NCBI GenBank assembly: GCA_030765045.1
Contig: CM060962.1
Location: 210,767,136-210,831,135 of the forward strand
DNA length: 64,000 bases
Direction of reading: 5' to 3'
From: Tenodera sinensis
Taxonomy: Eukaryota > Arthropoda > Insecta > Mantodea > Mantidae
Shown one piece after another: positions 47,624 to 58,592 of the stretch. The translations under genes and the position numbers were made by a program. The notes beneath the pieces are model-generated. The model saw only the letters and a list, made by a program, of their open reading frames with translations. It had not been told where the DNA came from and ran no database searches. The stretch's first letter is position 1, and every line of letters begins with the position of its first letter.

Positions 47624-50600
47624 ATGACTATCCTACAATGGAACGTACGTGGCATTCGAACTCAAAGGCCAGAACTTGAGCTCTTGCTCAAAGAAAACGA
47701 ACCTCTGATCGTGTGTTTGCAAGAGACTAAGCTGCGTCCTGGAGACGCTTTCCATCTAAGGCGATACACCCCAGTACGGTGTGATGTTACACCAGAAGAG
47801 GGTGTAGCGGCACATGGCGGCGCTATGGTACTTGTCAGAGATGACGTATATATGCAAACTCTACCTTTGCACTCTGATATACAATCAGTTGCTGTATGGA
47901 TTAAACTGCCAAACATACATTTCACCATCTGTAATGTTTATCTGCCTCCGTCCCATGACTTCTCGCACATTGATTTAGAAGATCTAGTTTCCCAGTTGCC
48001 AACACCGTTTCTGTTGGTGGGAGACTTCAATGCGCACCACCCATTTTGGGGTTCAAGTCGCGCTTGTGCGACAGGTAAACTCATTTCCGATTTCTTGGAC
48101 AGTCACAACCTAGCTCTCCTCAATACTGGAGAGCCTACATTTATTTCGGACTCCCACAGCACCTTCTCACACCTTGATCTTGCAGTTTGTTCACCTCAGT
48201 TGGCAGTCTCCTTACAATGGAATGTCATCTCTGATTTACACTCTAGTGACCACTTCCCATGTCTTATTAGTCTCTTGACGCAACATACACACTCCACACG
48301 TATGCCCAGGTGGCGTTTGGACCATGCCAACTGGAACCTTTACACCCAGTTGGCTGTCTTTACCTACAACGAGCATGACTCAGTAAATACTTTGGCGCAG
48401 CATCTCGCGGAGACGATTCTCTCTGCTGCTGAACAATCGATTCCGCGGTCGACTACACACCCCCGTCGATTTCCCGTCCCCTGGTGGACGGAAGAATGTC
48501 GGAATGCCATTCGTGCTCGAAGGCGTGCACTTAGGGTTTTCCAACGTCACCCTACTTTGGAAAACCTGATCGAATACAAGAAAATGCGCGCCAGGTCCAG
48601 ACAAGTCATTAAGGATAGCAAAAAGTCATCATGGAGCAAATTTGTAGCTTCATTTAACCGACACACACCTTCCTCGGTTGTGTGGGATAGATTAAGGCGT
48701 GTTGCAGCTAAAACGACCCAAATACCAATAGCGGGACTAAAAACAGCCACAGGAGCTGTTGTTGATTCATTTGAAGTGGCCAATACCTTTGGCAGTGCTT
48801 TCGCACAAGTGTCTAGCTCGGAAAACTACTCCCCTGAGTTCCTTCCATTTAAAACTCAGGTGGAATCTCAAGGCTTCACGTTTCGTTCTAGAAACGTAGA
48901 AGATTACAATCGCCTTTTCACCATGGCGGAGCTGGAGCATTCCCTGAAATCTTCGCGATGTTCAGCACCAGGACCGGACGGTATTCATGTACAAATGTTA
49001 CAACAGCTCTCTCCTGAAGGTAAGGCATTCCTGCTCGAGGTCTATAATCGTGTTTGGGTTGACAGTATACTCCCAGAAAATTGGCGGGAGGCCACCGTTA
49101 TTCCCATCTTGAAGGCTGGGAAGGACCGTCATCTTCCCTCCAGCTATCGTCCTATTTCCCTCACCAGTTGCGTTTGCAAGGTGATGGAACGCATGGTCAA
49201 TGGACGATTGGTATGGTGGTTAGAAAGTCGTAACCTACTGACTAACATCCAGTGTGGTTTTCGACGACGCCGTTCAACTGTTGACCATCTTGTGTCAATA
49301 TCGACACAGATAATGGACGGGTTTATGAAGAACTGTCAAACCGTTGGCATATTTTTCGATCTTGAGAAGGCTTATGATACGTGCTGGCGAGCAGGGATTC
49401 TACGTTCCCTGTATGCCTGGAACATACGTGGACGCCTACCACTTTTCATTCAGGAGTTTATGAAGGACCGCTTTTTCCGAGTAAGGGTCGGCTCGGTTTT
49501 TTCTAATTCTTTTGTTCAGGAGGAGGGAGTACCTCAGGGTTCGGTGCTAAGTGTCACGCTCTTTGCTATAGCAATTAACTCCATCTGGAAATGTGTTCCA
49601 CCTGGAGTTTCGTCATGCCTATTCGTAGACGATTTTGCTGTCTATTGCACTTCTCAGCGCATGGCGTTCTTACAACGGCGCCTGCAGCAATGTTTGGACA
49701 ACCTTAGAGAATGGAGCATGAAAAACGGCTTCCGTTTCTCAACTGAGAAGTCAATCTGCGTTAATTTCTGGCGCCGTAGGAGACGATTACCACTTTCGCT
49801 CCGATTTGGTCCAGATGAACTTCCCTTCGCAGAAGAGACGCGCTTCCTGGGTTTGATCTTGGACAGGAAGCTTAGTTGGTCGTCGCATATTGCACAGCTA
49901 AGAGCGAGATGTGACCGTTCCCTAAATATTATGCGAGTACTGAATGGCAAATCGTGGGGAGCGGATCGGACAATTTTGTTGCGAATATATCGCGCATTAG
50001 TCCGATCCAAGCTAGACTATGGGTGTATTGTTTATTCGTCAGCACGACCATCTGTGCTGAGAAGATTAGACGTGGTCCATAATAGGGGCATCCGCATTGC
50101 AACAGGAGCTTTTCCAACAAGCCCAGTGGTGAGCCTTTACGCCGAGTCCGCAGAACCTCCTCTGCATTATCGGCGTGAGATTCTCTTGGCAAATTATGGT
50201 TGTGCGTTTAGATGTATGCCTAAGCACCCAACGTTCGCTTCTTTTTTCACCACCACGCTAAGAGAACGATATAGAAATAGCTCCCTTAATCCAAAGCCTG
50301 CGGGGTTCCGTTTCCAAGAGCTCCTAGTGAAGCTTGGAGTGGAACTGCCTGTGATGTTCGCCAAGGGCGAGAGACTTTACCCCCCTTGGCTATCTGGTAC
50401 GCCCCATGTAGATCTTGGGATGACCATACACCAGAAGTCCACGATGCCTATTTCAAGTATCCGCACGTGTTTCTTAGAATTTTTGTCAGGCTACTCTGAC
50501 CGTAAATATATTTACACCGATGGATCAAAGAACACAAACGGTGTTGGATGTGCTTATGTTTATGGAACCGAACCATATACATTCGGTTTTCCAAATAGCA

Positions 50601-51313
50601 CCTCCATTTTTACTGCAGAGCTTTATGCAATCTATCGAGCCGTTTTGTATGTTCGCCGTCGTAAATTAGGTGACTGCCTGATTTTGAGCGATTCCCTTAG
50701 TGCACTGCAGAGCCTTTGTCAGTTGTACAACCCCCACCCTATTGTACAACGTATCCAGGTTGCCCTCCATGTTTTACACGCTTCTGGCGTTGACGTGGTG
50801 TGTGCATGGATTCCTGGTCACGTAGGTTTGCCTGGGAATGAAATGGCAGATTTAGCAGCAAAGACGGCAACTACAGAACCCAGAATTATCATCTCACGTG
50901 TTACTTCGGAAGACTTTAGGCTTGAAGTGCGGAGAGCGGTGCTGTAGTCCTGGCACGACGAGTGGTCAGCTCTCCGCGGTAATAAGCTTAGAGAAGTGAA
51001 AGAACTTCCGATAAACTGGGTAACTTCCTGTCGCAAATCTCGTCGCGAGGAGGTTAGTTTGGCTCGATTAAGAATAGGGCACTGCCATTTTTCGCACGGT
51101 TACCTATTTAAAAGGGACCCTGCGCCTCTATGTCCGCTGTGTGACAACGTTTTGTCGGTTCGCCACGTGCTCCTAGAGTGTTACTCTCTAGCGCACCTTC
51201 GGGATTCTCTGCAGCTGCCTGCCAGACTTGCAGAGGTCCTAGCGGACGACAAAACAGCGGTTGATAGAGTTCTTAATTTTTTAGCGCAGTGCAATATAAA
51301 TTTGAGGATTTAA
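47624..51313 (+). pseudogene. LINE ORF2 (endonuclease-RT-RNase H), one nonsense codon
   Basis: Starts at ATG 47624. It opens with an apurinic-type endonuclease: LQWNVRGI, CLQETKL, VGDFNAHHPFWG and SSDHFPCLI (residues 1-225). The reverse transcriptase is at about 480-750, with RPISLTSCVCKVMERMV, FFDLEKAYDTCW, EEGVPQGSVLS and catalytic FVDDF near residue 668 (usually F/YADD). RNase H follows at about 960-1085: IYTDGSKN, TAELYAIYRAV, LSDSLSALQSL and GHVGLPGNEMADLAAK. A TAG at 50945-50947 ends the open frame after 1107 codons. The same frame then continues 121 codons to 51313 with CPLCDNVLSVRHVLLEC, the usual CCHC tail. One substitution is the only visible lesion in ORF2. Confidence 0.95.
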
Positions 51314-51533
51314 ATTTTTTAATTATCTTGTTCTGCTTTTGGACATATTTATCACCTTGTTTCATATCTGGCTATTGCCACTGATTTCTACCTTGTATAT
51401 TTTGTTGTTTCTAGTATTTTTATTTTTTGAGTGAAATTTATATCTGGCTATTGCCATGAGTCTGTTAAGGGCGCTGATGACCTAGAAGTTGAGCGCCCTT
51501 AAACCAAATCCAATCCAATCATTCGCTAATGTG

Positions 51534-52442
51534 TACACCAAACTCATAAAATGTCTGCTTTACTATAAACTGACGAATAACTTAACACCTATTAAATACC
51601 TAAACAATACCTAATATATCATTGGAACGCTGAAATAACCTGGCAAGACTAGAGAATTACAGAACACTGATGACACTCTGTTCACAAGCAAACCACGTAT
51701 CAGATTCGCGGCATTTCAGCTCGATATATGTATCGAATCGATTTCAGCACTGCCAACTCACAAGCACTGAACCAAAATTCCTTGCAAGAGAAATACCCGC
51801 TAAATTCAAAGCCAGTGTAAACGAAAATGCATTTGAAAGCGTAGCGACGAAGTTTAGCGAGAAGCGCCCACCCACACTGGGGCATTTAAATGACCTCTTG
51901 GAGCTTCAAAAATGACAGATAGCTAGAAAACAAGTGTGCCATTAACGTACAAAGTACATATAAACATAAAAAATGCAAAAATTAGAAATCAAAACTAAAA
52001 TAGATCACAAGACTACTAAATTAGAGTTTCATTTTAATTACACATTAAGGTATTTTTAAATACAGATATCTTAGAAGCATAACCTATTTGTAATCAGCAA
52101 AACAGTAAAGTCACTAGATATACTCAATTTCTCCACAGTTATGCGGTCTTATCTCTGCTAAAACTGCATTATAGCTCGGAATGCACATTTATGCTCAACC
52201 TCGTTACATTTTTCGTGCCTACTTCTTTTAGCATTTTTCTCCGTGTATCTAGTCTGAGTCAACCGATTAGTTTGGATGATAACAATTATTTTTAAGGATT
52301 CCAATTTCATAACGTCTACTCTTTTTTATTAAGCTCGCACGGCAAACTCAAATCAAAGGAATTCTACATCATCGTAATGTTATCTGCATTATATGGTATA
52401 GGCATATTTCGTGTAGATATCTAGAATATAATTTCTAGAACA
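51534..52442. other. Unassigned stretch
   Basis: Resumes directly after the LINE target duplication. An open frame at 51670-51915 has no recognisable family. Confidence 0.5.
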
Positions 52443-53325
52443 TTTAATATGCTGCACTCGCATGACTTTCTCTACCCCCAACCTTTAACAAATATTCTTA
52501 CAACAGCTTATTCTTCTATGTCCTTTATATTAATGGAGATAGACGTTTGTACATATGTCCTTGTAGATACAATGAAAATACAAGAACACACTTAAGCGAC
52601 AGTCAGATGTTTTAAGTGCCGATAACTTGGGAATTCCATTATCTTTGCGTGGCTAAGACACAAAAGAATAACCACTTCCATATTAAGTAAAGTGTAAGTA
52701 TTGGACAATTCCAACCAATAAGAAGAAATATCTGGGAAATGATTTAACTCCATAAAAATGCATTTGACATAAATTGTGTGCTTTAACGAATTCTACATTT
52801 TTTGAGGAGTAAGTTTCTGTCTATATCTTACGATTTACCAGTTACGTGAAAGTCATTCAGAACGAAGACTACTTGAGAAACCATACCAGAAAATTCACTA
52901 TACCTATACATTTCTTCTTTTATGAAAACGTGTCAAACATATTTTATTATAATCAAAATTGTTACAGCCAGTATTGAGAAAATTAAAAATATCGAAAAAT
53001 GGTCCATATAAAGGGTAGCTTGGGGTGAGGGATTTTATTAAACATCTTCGTATCACATCCTTGGAATATGGAGCATACCATCTGCCATCAATGATACTGA
53101 AGTTATGAATGTTCAGATTTTACTGATGTAGAATTTGATACGAAGTTTGGTATTTAACCCTCTTTTCATTTTTGAGTTATGCTGTTCATAGGTACACAGA
53201 CGCGGATACACATTCCTTTTTCTAAAAACGATTTTTTTTCGATCTGAGGGGCCTCAAAACATATTTCCAGTGAAATCTTGGTATCAAATTTTTGGGTGGA
53301 ATGCAATGCCTTCTCTACCTACTAT
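52443..53325 (+). repeat. Family A, copy 10 (full length)
   Basis: From ctgcactcgcatgactttct to gaatgcaatgccttctctac. The array position holds only ggtacacagacgcggatacacat. Confidence 0.88.
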
Positions 53326-53489
53326 GTACACAATTAAGAAGTGTGTAGTTTATGTTGAAAAATATAGTTTCAAGCGCAGCACATTTAAATAAAAAATCAT
53401 ATGTTGATAAAATAACATAAAATAACATAAAATAGGCAATTAGACAACATGAACTACAGTTTCGTACAGTACAAAAACATATATCTTTG

Positions 53490-53720
53490 CTAATTGTTCT
53501 TCCACACATGCCGTGGTTATGCTGTAGTTGGAAGGATAGAATCAGACGGAAAAATTCAATGGCATATTTGGAACCTCAACCACGGATCTTCGGCTTACTG
53601 TGCCGCTGCTCTAAACAAGTGGATTACCATGCTAATATGCCGGCACGACATTCAATTGTTCAGCTGTCTCGCATTTTCCCGATAAACCCCAAAGCACTCT
53701 GAAATTCATTACGAAAACAG
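53490..53720 (-). repeat. Family C SINE relic
   Basis: The reverse orientation holds a damaged tRNA-like module (ggaacctcaaccacggatct, gctgctctaaacaagtgg) and flanking tagaatcagac, comparable with 26542-26873. Confidence 0.65.
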
Positions 53721-54006
53721 CCCAATGGCAACTTACAATCTTCAGATAGTAGTTAACTGTCCCTGGCTTCACAGGATACGACTAATTACATTTACGCCAT
53801 ATACCTACTCAAAGTGAATCTTGTATGGTAATGTAACACAGAGCATGTTAAATTAATACTTCAATTCTAGCCTGAACTATAGCACGTACTTTAGTTATCT
53901 TATACTCTATATATAGGGTGTAAATGAATAACACCGCACGAATTATACTGGTAATAGAGGGTTCATAGACAATCAATTTGATACAGGAAACCAATGGTCT
54001 ACAACG

Positions 54007-54400
54007 TCAAGTTAACAAGTTACACGTATTCAAAGTAGTTAGAGACTGTGACCAATAAATCATAAACAGAAAGAAATATGTCAATATTATCCACTGGAAT
54101 TCGAATTTGTTGGTGCACTTTATATGCCGACATAGCGCGTAGCAGCCGCGGAGGTTATGTTGTGGAAGAGGAACTGGTGTAGGTGGAGAGTCTGCATCTG
54201 TTGTGGCTATTGATGTGGTGTGGCTATGTTGGACTTCTGTGGAGGCTGAGTGGCTGCGAATTCTTTTGATGGCATCTGTAAGTGTGGAGATGGCCTCTTC
54301 CAGGGTGGCTCGCTTTGATCTAGCGTGAATACACATCCTAAGGTTGATATTACTATCGTAAGCACCACCAGAAACACGACTCCAGCTTCAGTTATCACTG
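54007..54400 (-). other. Open frames with a possible membrane segment, unrecognised
   Basis: The minus strand has two overlapping frames. One gives VVFLVVLTIVISTLGCVF, a hydrophobic run; the other gives LEEAISTLTDAIKRIRS followed by a Ser/Thr/Pro-rich stretch. No family is recognised. It borders a transposase relic and may be part of the same or another mobile element. Confidence 0.25.
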
Positions 54401-54424
54401 TTTATCTGGAATTGTTTACTGACG

Positions 54425-54750
54425 TACCCATTTGCTGCATTCCTCCCAGGGACCACGAGCTGGTGAACAAAGTGCACTATATTCGCCGGGTCTGGCACCG
54501 CGCGACTTTTTCTCTTTCCGAACGTAATGCCCGCGCTCAAAGGGACCATATTCAAAACCGTAGATAAAAGCGATACAACTTTTGAATGACATTAACACAC
54601 GATATCTGCAGCGCTGCTTCCAACGGTTGAAAATTCGCAAGGAGTTGTGTAGCGACCGGGGAGTTCACTACATTGCCCCTGTGTGACTTTTTCCCAAATA
54701 AAATGTTAAGATCATAAATTCGGTTTTTTTATTGCCACACCTCGTACGTC
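54425..54750 (+). pseudogene. Tc1/mariner-type transposase 3' end with right terminus
   Basis: From about 54500 the frames give RLFLFPNVMPALKGTIFKTV (the region just after the third catalytic Asp), then LNDINTRYLQRCFQRLKIRK, ELCSDRGVHYIAP and a stop at 54687. The sequence ttattgccacacctcgta ends at 54748; reverse complemented it is a mariner-like terminus TACGAGGTGTGGCAATAA. No matching left terminus was seen, so it is truncated. Confidence 0.7.
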
Positions 54751-54909
54751 TCAGGAAGCTTCGGAGCGCTAATACACTTAACATGGGATCTTTGCGGATG
54801 TGCTCTATAAACAGACACACTGTATCGTTGCGCTTTCCAATCTACTACCTATTGCGTTTTAAAGCTTGCGTAGTTTCTTTGCATTTGTGCGATATTTAAG
54901 AATTATTCA

Positions 54910-54958
54910 TGGTTAGGTACAGGAACCAAGCTATGGTTAGGTACAGGAACCAAGCTAT
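54910..54958 (+). repeat. 24-bp direct tandem duplication
   Basis: atggttaggtacaggaacca followed by agct occurs twice in succession at 54909-54957. Confidence 0.85.
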
Positions 54959-55250
54959 ACAAGAAGTATAGCTGTAGAAAAACGCATTTCTTTTTGGAAA
55001 TAAGACCGACATTTTCATTTAAGATCATAATCTGTAGACAGCTGGTTTGCATTGTATATGCATGTAAATGAATCTGGAAGGTCGTATTATATCAAGAACA
55101 GTTCCTTTCACGAATATTATTTTCATTTAAGACCAAAATATTGGAGAGCAAAACCTGCTATAGCTTCCAATTCATAGAATCACCATCTGCTTAACCTACC
55201 ATTCCTTTCCATTTCTTTCTTTCCCTCCTCCCTCTTTCTCTCCCCCTCCC

Positions 55251-55627
55251 CATCCCCTCTCCCTCTCTCTCTCCTTCCTTCCGTTCCTTCCCCACCTTCC
55301 CTTCCCTTCCCTTCCTTCCTTCCTTCCTTCCCTCCTTCCTTCCCTCCCTCCTTCCCTCCCTCCTTCCCTCCCTCCTTCCCTCCCTCCTTCCCTCCCTCCT
55401 TCCCTCCCTCCTTCCCTCCCTCCTTCCCTCCTTCCCTCCTTCCCTCCTTCCCTCCTTCCCTCCTTCCCTCCTTCCCTCCTTCCCTCCTTCCCTCCTTCCC
55501 TCCTTCCCTCCTTCCCTCCTTCCCTCCTTCCCTCCTTCCCTCCTTCCCTCCTTCCCTCCTTCCCTCCTTCCCTCCTTCCCTCCTTCCCTCCTTCCCTCCT
55601 TCCCTCCCTCCCTCCCTCCCTCCCTCC

Positions 55628-55716
<89 letters not shown>

Positions 55717-55718
55717 TC
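55251..55718 (-). repeat. Long polypyrimidine tract (CCTT/CCCT and CT/CTTT arrays)
   Basis: Bases 55295-55718 (424 nt) contain no purine on the plus strand. Sub-blocks are (CCCTCCTT)n, (CCCT)n, (CT)n and (CTTT)n. The long open frames on the minus strand (Lys/Arg/Glu/Gly repeats) are translation of this repeat, not genes. Confidence 0.98.
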
Positions 55719-55739
55719 ATTCATTTATTCTTTTCCTTT

Positions 55740-56225
55740 TATTCACTCCTGTAGCTACGAATTCAAATGTGCATTATTAAAGCAAAAATTCTTAGATACA
55801 AGCAAATGAAAAGTTATGACCTACTTATCGATATTGCTTTTCAGAGTAGAAATATTTCATACCGACATAGTTTCTCCTCAAAGTTCTTGGAACTTTGTCT
55901 GCCTGCACAGCAGTTCTGCTTTATTAATAGAGTGAACTCATAGCAGAACTGGTCAAGAAAGATTAATGGATCTAGTCTAACTTTCCAATGTCGTTATAGA
56001 AGAGATGGGAGTATAAAACGCCAACAAGTAGGTACCATGTTTACCAAGGCAGTGAACTAAGATTCTGAATGCTACACATTCCTACGCATAAATCAGTTAC
56101 AATAAAATTGTTTTCATTTTAAGATTCCAGTGATTGCAGCTGAACCTGAAATTTGAGAACTCTCCTATGACCACATTTTACGAAAAGTAGCTTTATTGTG
56201 GAAAATACGGTTACTCACGACGAGA
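55740..56225. other. Unassigned stretch
   Basis: No supported feature. Confidence 0.5.
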
Positions 56226-56226
56226 A

Positions 56227-56273
56227 GAGAGAGAGAGAGAGAGAGAGGGGGAGAGAGAGAGAAAGAGATAGAT
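56227..56273 (+). repeat. (GA)n tract
   Basis: Imperfect GA dinucleotides, about 45 bp. Confidence 0.9.
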
Positions 56274-56299
56274 CTACGTATCCTCCATTTGCTTTGTAC

Positions 56300-56732
56300 A
56301 GCAGGTTAAAATTCGAATGCAAAAGAAATGTGGTTACTGTAAATGGTGAGCACAACTACGGCATGCTACAAAACTTCATCATCCCTAGACTGAGGAATCG
56401 CGATATGGGAAATATGTTCATGCAAGATGGCGCTCCGTCCCATATCTACAACCCTGCAAAACAATTAGTTACCCAGATCTTTGGCGCTAGTGCCATCATT
56501 AGACACTTTCTACCAAAGTGGCCGCAGCGGTCTCCATATCTCAATCCGACTTTTGGTTGTGGGGTTACCTTAAAGAACGAGTTTTCCTGACACATGCAAC
56601 CACTCAACAGCAAGTGAAAGGTGCCATCTCGCAAGAAAGTGCTAATATTGCAAAATGCTGTTCATAGAGTCGCAGAAAGAATAATGCTGTACGTTGAACA
56701 AGAGAACGGGGGACATCTTACCAATGTTTTAT
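56300..56732 (+). pseudogene. DDE-type transposase C-terminal relic
   Basis: Reads VTVNGEHNYGMLQNFIIPRL, then DMGNMFMQDGAPSHI (second Asp in QDGAPSH), AIIRHFLPKWPQRSPYLNPT (third-Asp region, with Asn in place of Asp in YLNPT), a frame change, and VAERIMLYVEQENGGHLTNVL with a stop. The VNGE-Y-MLxxFxxP pattern is that of arthropod Tc1/mariner-type elements with a DUF4817-like N-terminus. Confidence 0.75.
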
Positions 56733-56799
56733 AAAACCCCTTGTTTGCCCACCACGCGACTTTTTTTTTTTTTTTTTCCTTCTTTTTTTTCGCTATCTC

Positions 56800-57110
56800 A
56801 AGTTATATAATATTTATAACGGTTTAACGTTTGAAGTAACTTTTGAAAGATCCTATATATCTTGAATTTTCTGGAAATATCGTCAGACCCTCTTCATTCT
56901 GACTGGCATTGGCTAACTGCTAAAAGGCAGGTAAAACCTTACTGCGCAAAAAATTTAGAATTCATTAAAGCACGCAATTTATATCAAATGCTTTTGTGCA
57001 GCAAACCATTTCCGAAATATTGCTTGTTATTAGTTTGAATTTTCAAATACTTTAACTTTCCTCAAATAGGAATAAATTTGATTTTTTATTGCTTTTCCCC
57101 CTTGGCCATA
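56800..57110 (-). repeat. Family A, copy 11 (central part)
   Basis: The minus strand matches the middle of other copies: ttaatgaattctaaattttt, aaagtatttgaaaattc-like phrases and ttctggaaa. Ends are lost. Confidence 0.6.
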
Positions 57111-57194
57111 TTAAGGTCACTTCACACTCCCAGGCTTACCTAGGGATAGAGTGTAAGTAGCCTTCCCCCCCCCCCCCACCCAAAAAAAAAAAAA

Positions 57195-57930
57195 AAAAAG
57201 CGCCTGGCTTAGGTCGTACACTCCGCCTCGAACCTTGGAGTTACGAGTTTTCTCCAACATGGGGAGAAGACGCCCGATGAAGCGACAACATCGGAGGCTG
57301 AGTGGGCAACCGCCAACATCGCAGCGGCTGAAGCTCATTGCCCGGCCCCAGCCCATCTCCGCAGCTGAAAGGCTCTACACCGGTCTCAACCGAAATCGCA
57401 ATGTCATCCACCGCAGTCTTTTCTGCTGATGTACGGTGGAGACTCCCTGCATTGGATTCGAACGCACTACTCACAAAAAAAATCCCACCGGAAGTTAGAG
57501 GTCCATACCTCACTTTTGCAATACCTGTGCATTTTTGGTGGGCATGAATGCTGCCTGCCAGTAGCAGTTGTCAGCTAGCGTATTACTGAAGTACCAGAGG
57601 ACACGCATGACGTATGCCCTGAGTGCTCCCTGTTTGCAGTGAATGGTGACATGTTTTGTAGTGATGATGTTTGTTGTATGGTGATTGTGTTGATTCGCAC
57701 GTAGGCTTCGTTCATAGCCCAAGGATTATCCATAGCATAGCGGGCTATCTACCTGAGCGCAGGAGCAAGCCTGTGCTACTAGCGGGGAGGCCCTCCTCTC
57801 CCGGTGTGTGCCTTGGCTGTGAAGGACTTACGAGGTCTGGTGAATTAGACTGTGCAGTGTGTGAGTGTGTGTCCCTTCATCCTACGACCAGTAAAGTTAA
57901 TGAATTGAACTACCGAGGTATTCCAGTATG
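57195..57930. other. GC-rich island next to mirror C and A runs, identity unknown
   Basis: Composition rises sharply after the run of C then A at 57164-57199. Open frames occur on both strands (57235-57429, 57338-57547 plus; 57241-57513 minus). None shows a domain I recognise. It could be an exon, a retroposed transcript or an old element. Confidence 0.35.
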
Positions 57931-58214
57931 TTCAAGTCAGGTTCGCCTATGCCAATTGTGCGATCGGTAATTTTTTTTAAATTTTCTCAGACCTCGATGA
58001 AAGCTCCTCTTGCTTTCATAATGACACTGAATCAGCTGTCGCTATCATTTAGCGATGGAGCCATGATTTGTAACTTACAAATTCTTAATGGCAGTACGAA
58101 TAAAATTACTGATGTTTTATTCAACAAAACTATAGCCGTAGAAAACCAAACCTCATTGCTTGCCCAGTGCGTGGCTTCTTTTGTTTTTATGCTATCTCAA
58201 ATATTACAGTATTT

Positions 58215-58592
58215 ATAGGATTTAAAATTTGAGTTGATTAAAAAGAAATGAAATGTCATGAAATTATCTCAAACACGTGGTATCGTTAGTCATTTTTGAG
58301 AAAATCGAAGTGTCTGAAATGTACCCCATGTAAACGGTAGTTTGGAGCGAGTGTTTTTTCTTGAAAATCTTCGTGTCGCATCCTAGAAATACTAAGTTTC
58401 TTTTCTCACCGAAGTTAAGTTTTTGAGTTAAGCTATTCACAGGCAGACAGACGCACACAGACCTTTTTCTGAAAATGCTTTCTTGGGGGTTCAGGGGGCC
58501 TCAAAAGACATATTTCCGGTGATATCTCACCATCGAATTATTGGGTGGAATACTATACTTCCGTATCTTACTATGTATAGTAAGAAAGTAAT
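58215..58592 (+). repeat. Family A, copy 12 (3' half)
   Basis: Shares gaaaatcttcgtgtcgcatc, tgagttaagctattcacagg, a short CAGACAGACGCACACAGAC and tattgggtggaatactatac with other copies. Confidence 0.88.

Larger units (their letters stand above)
45511..51521 (+). mobile_element. Full-length non-LTR retrotransposon (I-clade-like LINE)
   Basis: A 6011-bp element with a perfect 12-bp target duplication TTCGCTAATGTG (45499-45510 and 51522-51533). Order: a 5' region of about 0.6 kb starting cccctccgaaggagtgtcgc, ORF1 (gag with CCHC knuckles), ORF2 (endonuclease, reverse transcriptase, RNase H), a short 3' UTR with gcgctgatgacctagaagtt, and a tail of CCAAT-type repeats instead of poly(A). The RNase H domain places it near the I/Nimb/R1 side of LINE phylogeny; exact clade needs a tree. 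Base composition is clearly GC-richer than the surroundings. Confidence 0.96.

Noticed and set aside
49654..50192. Minus-strand frames of 118 and 87 codons in the LINE
   Set aside because: Antisense shadows of the reverse transcriptase frame.
55191..55724. 177-codon Lys/Arg/Glu/Gly-rich frames on the minus strand
   Set aside because: Translation of the polypurine repeat, present in two frames at once.
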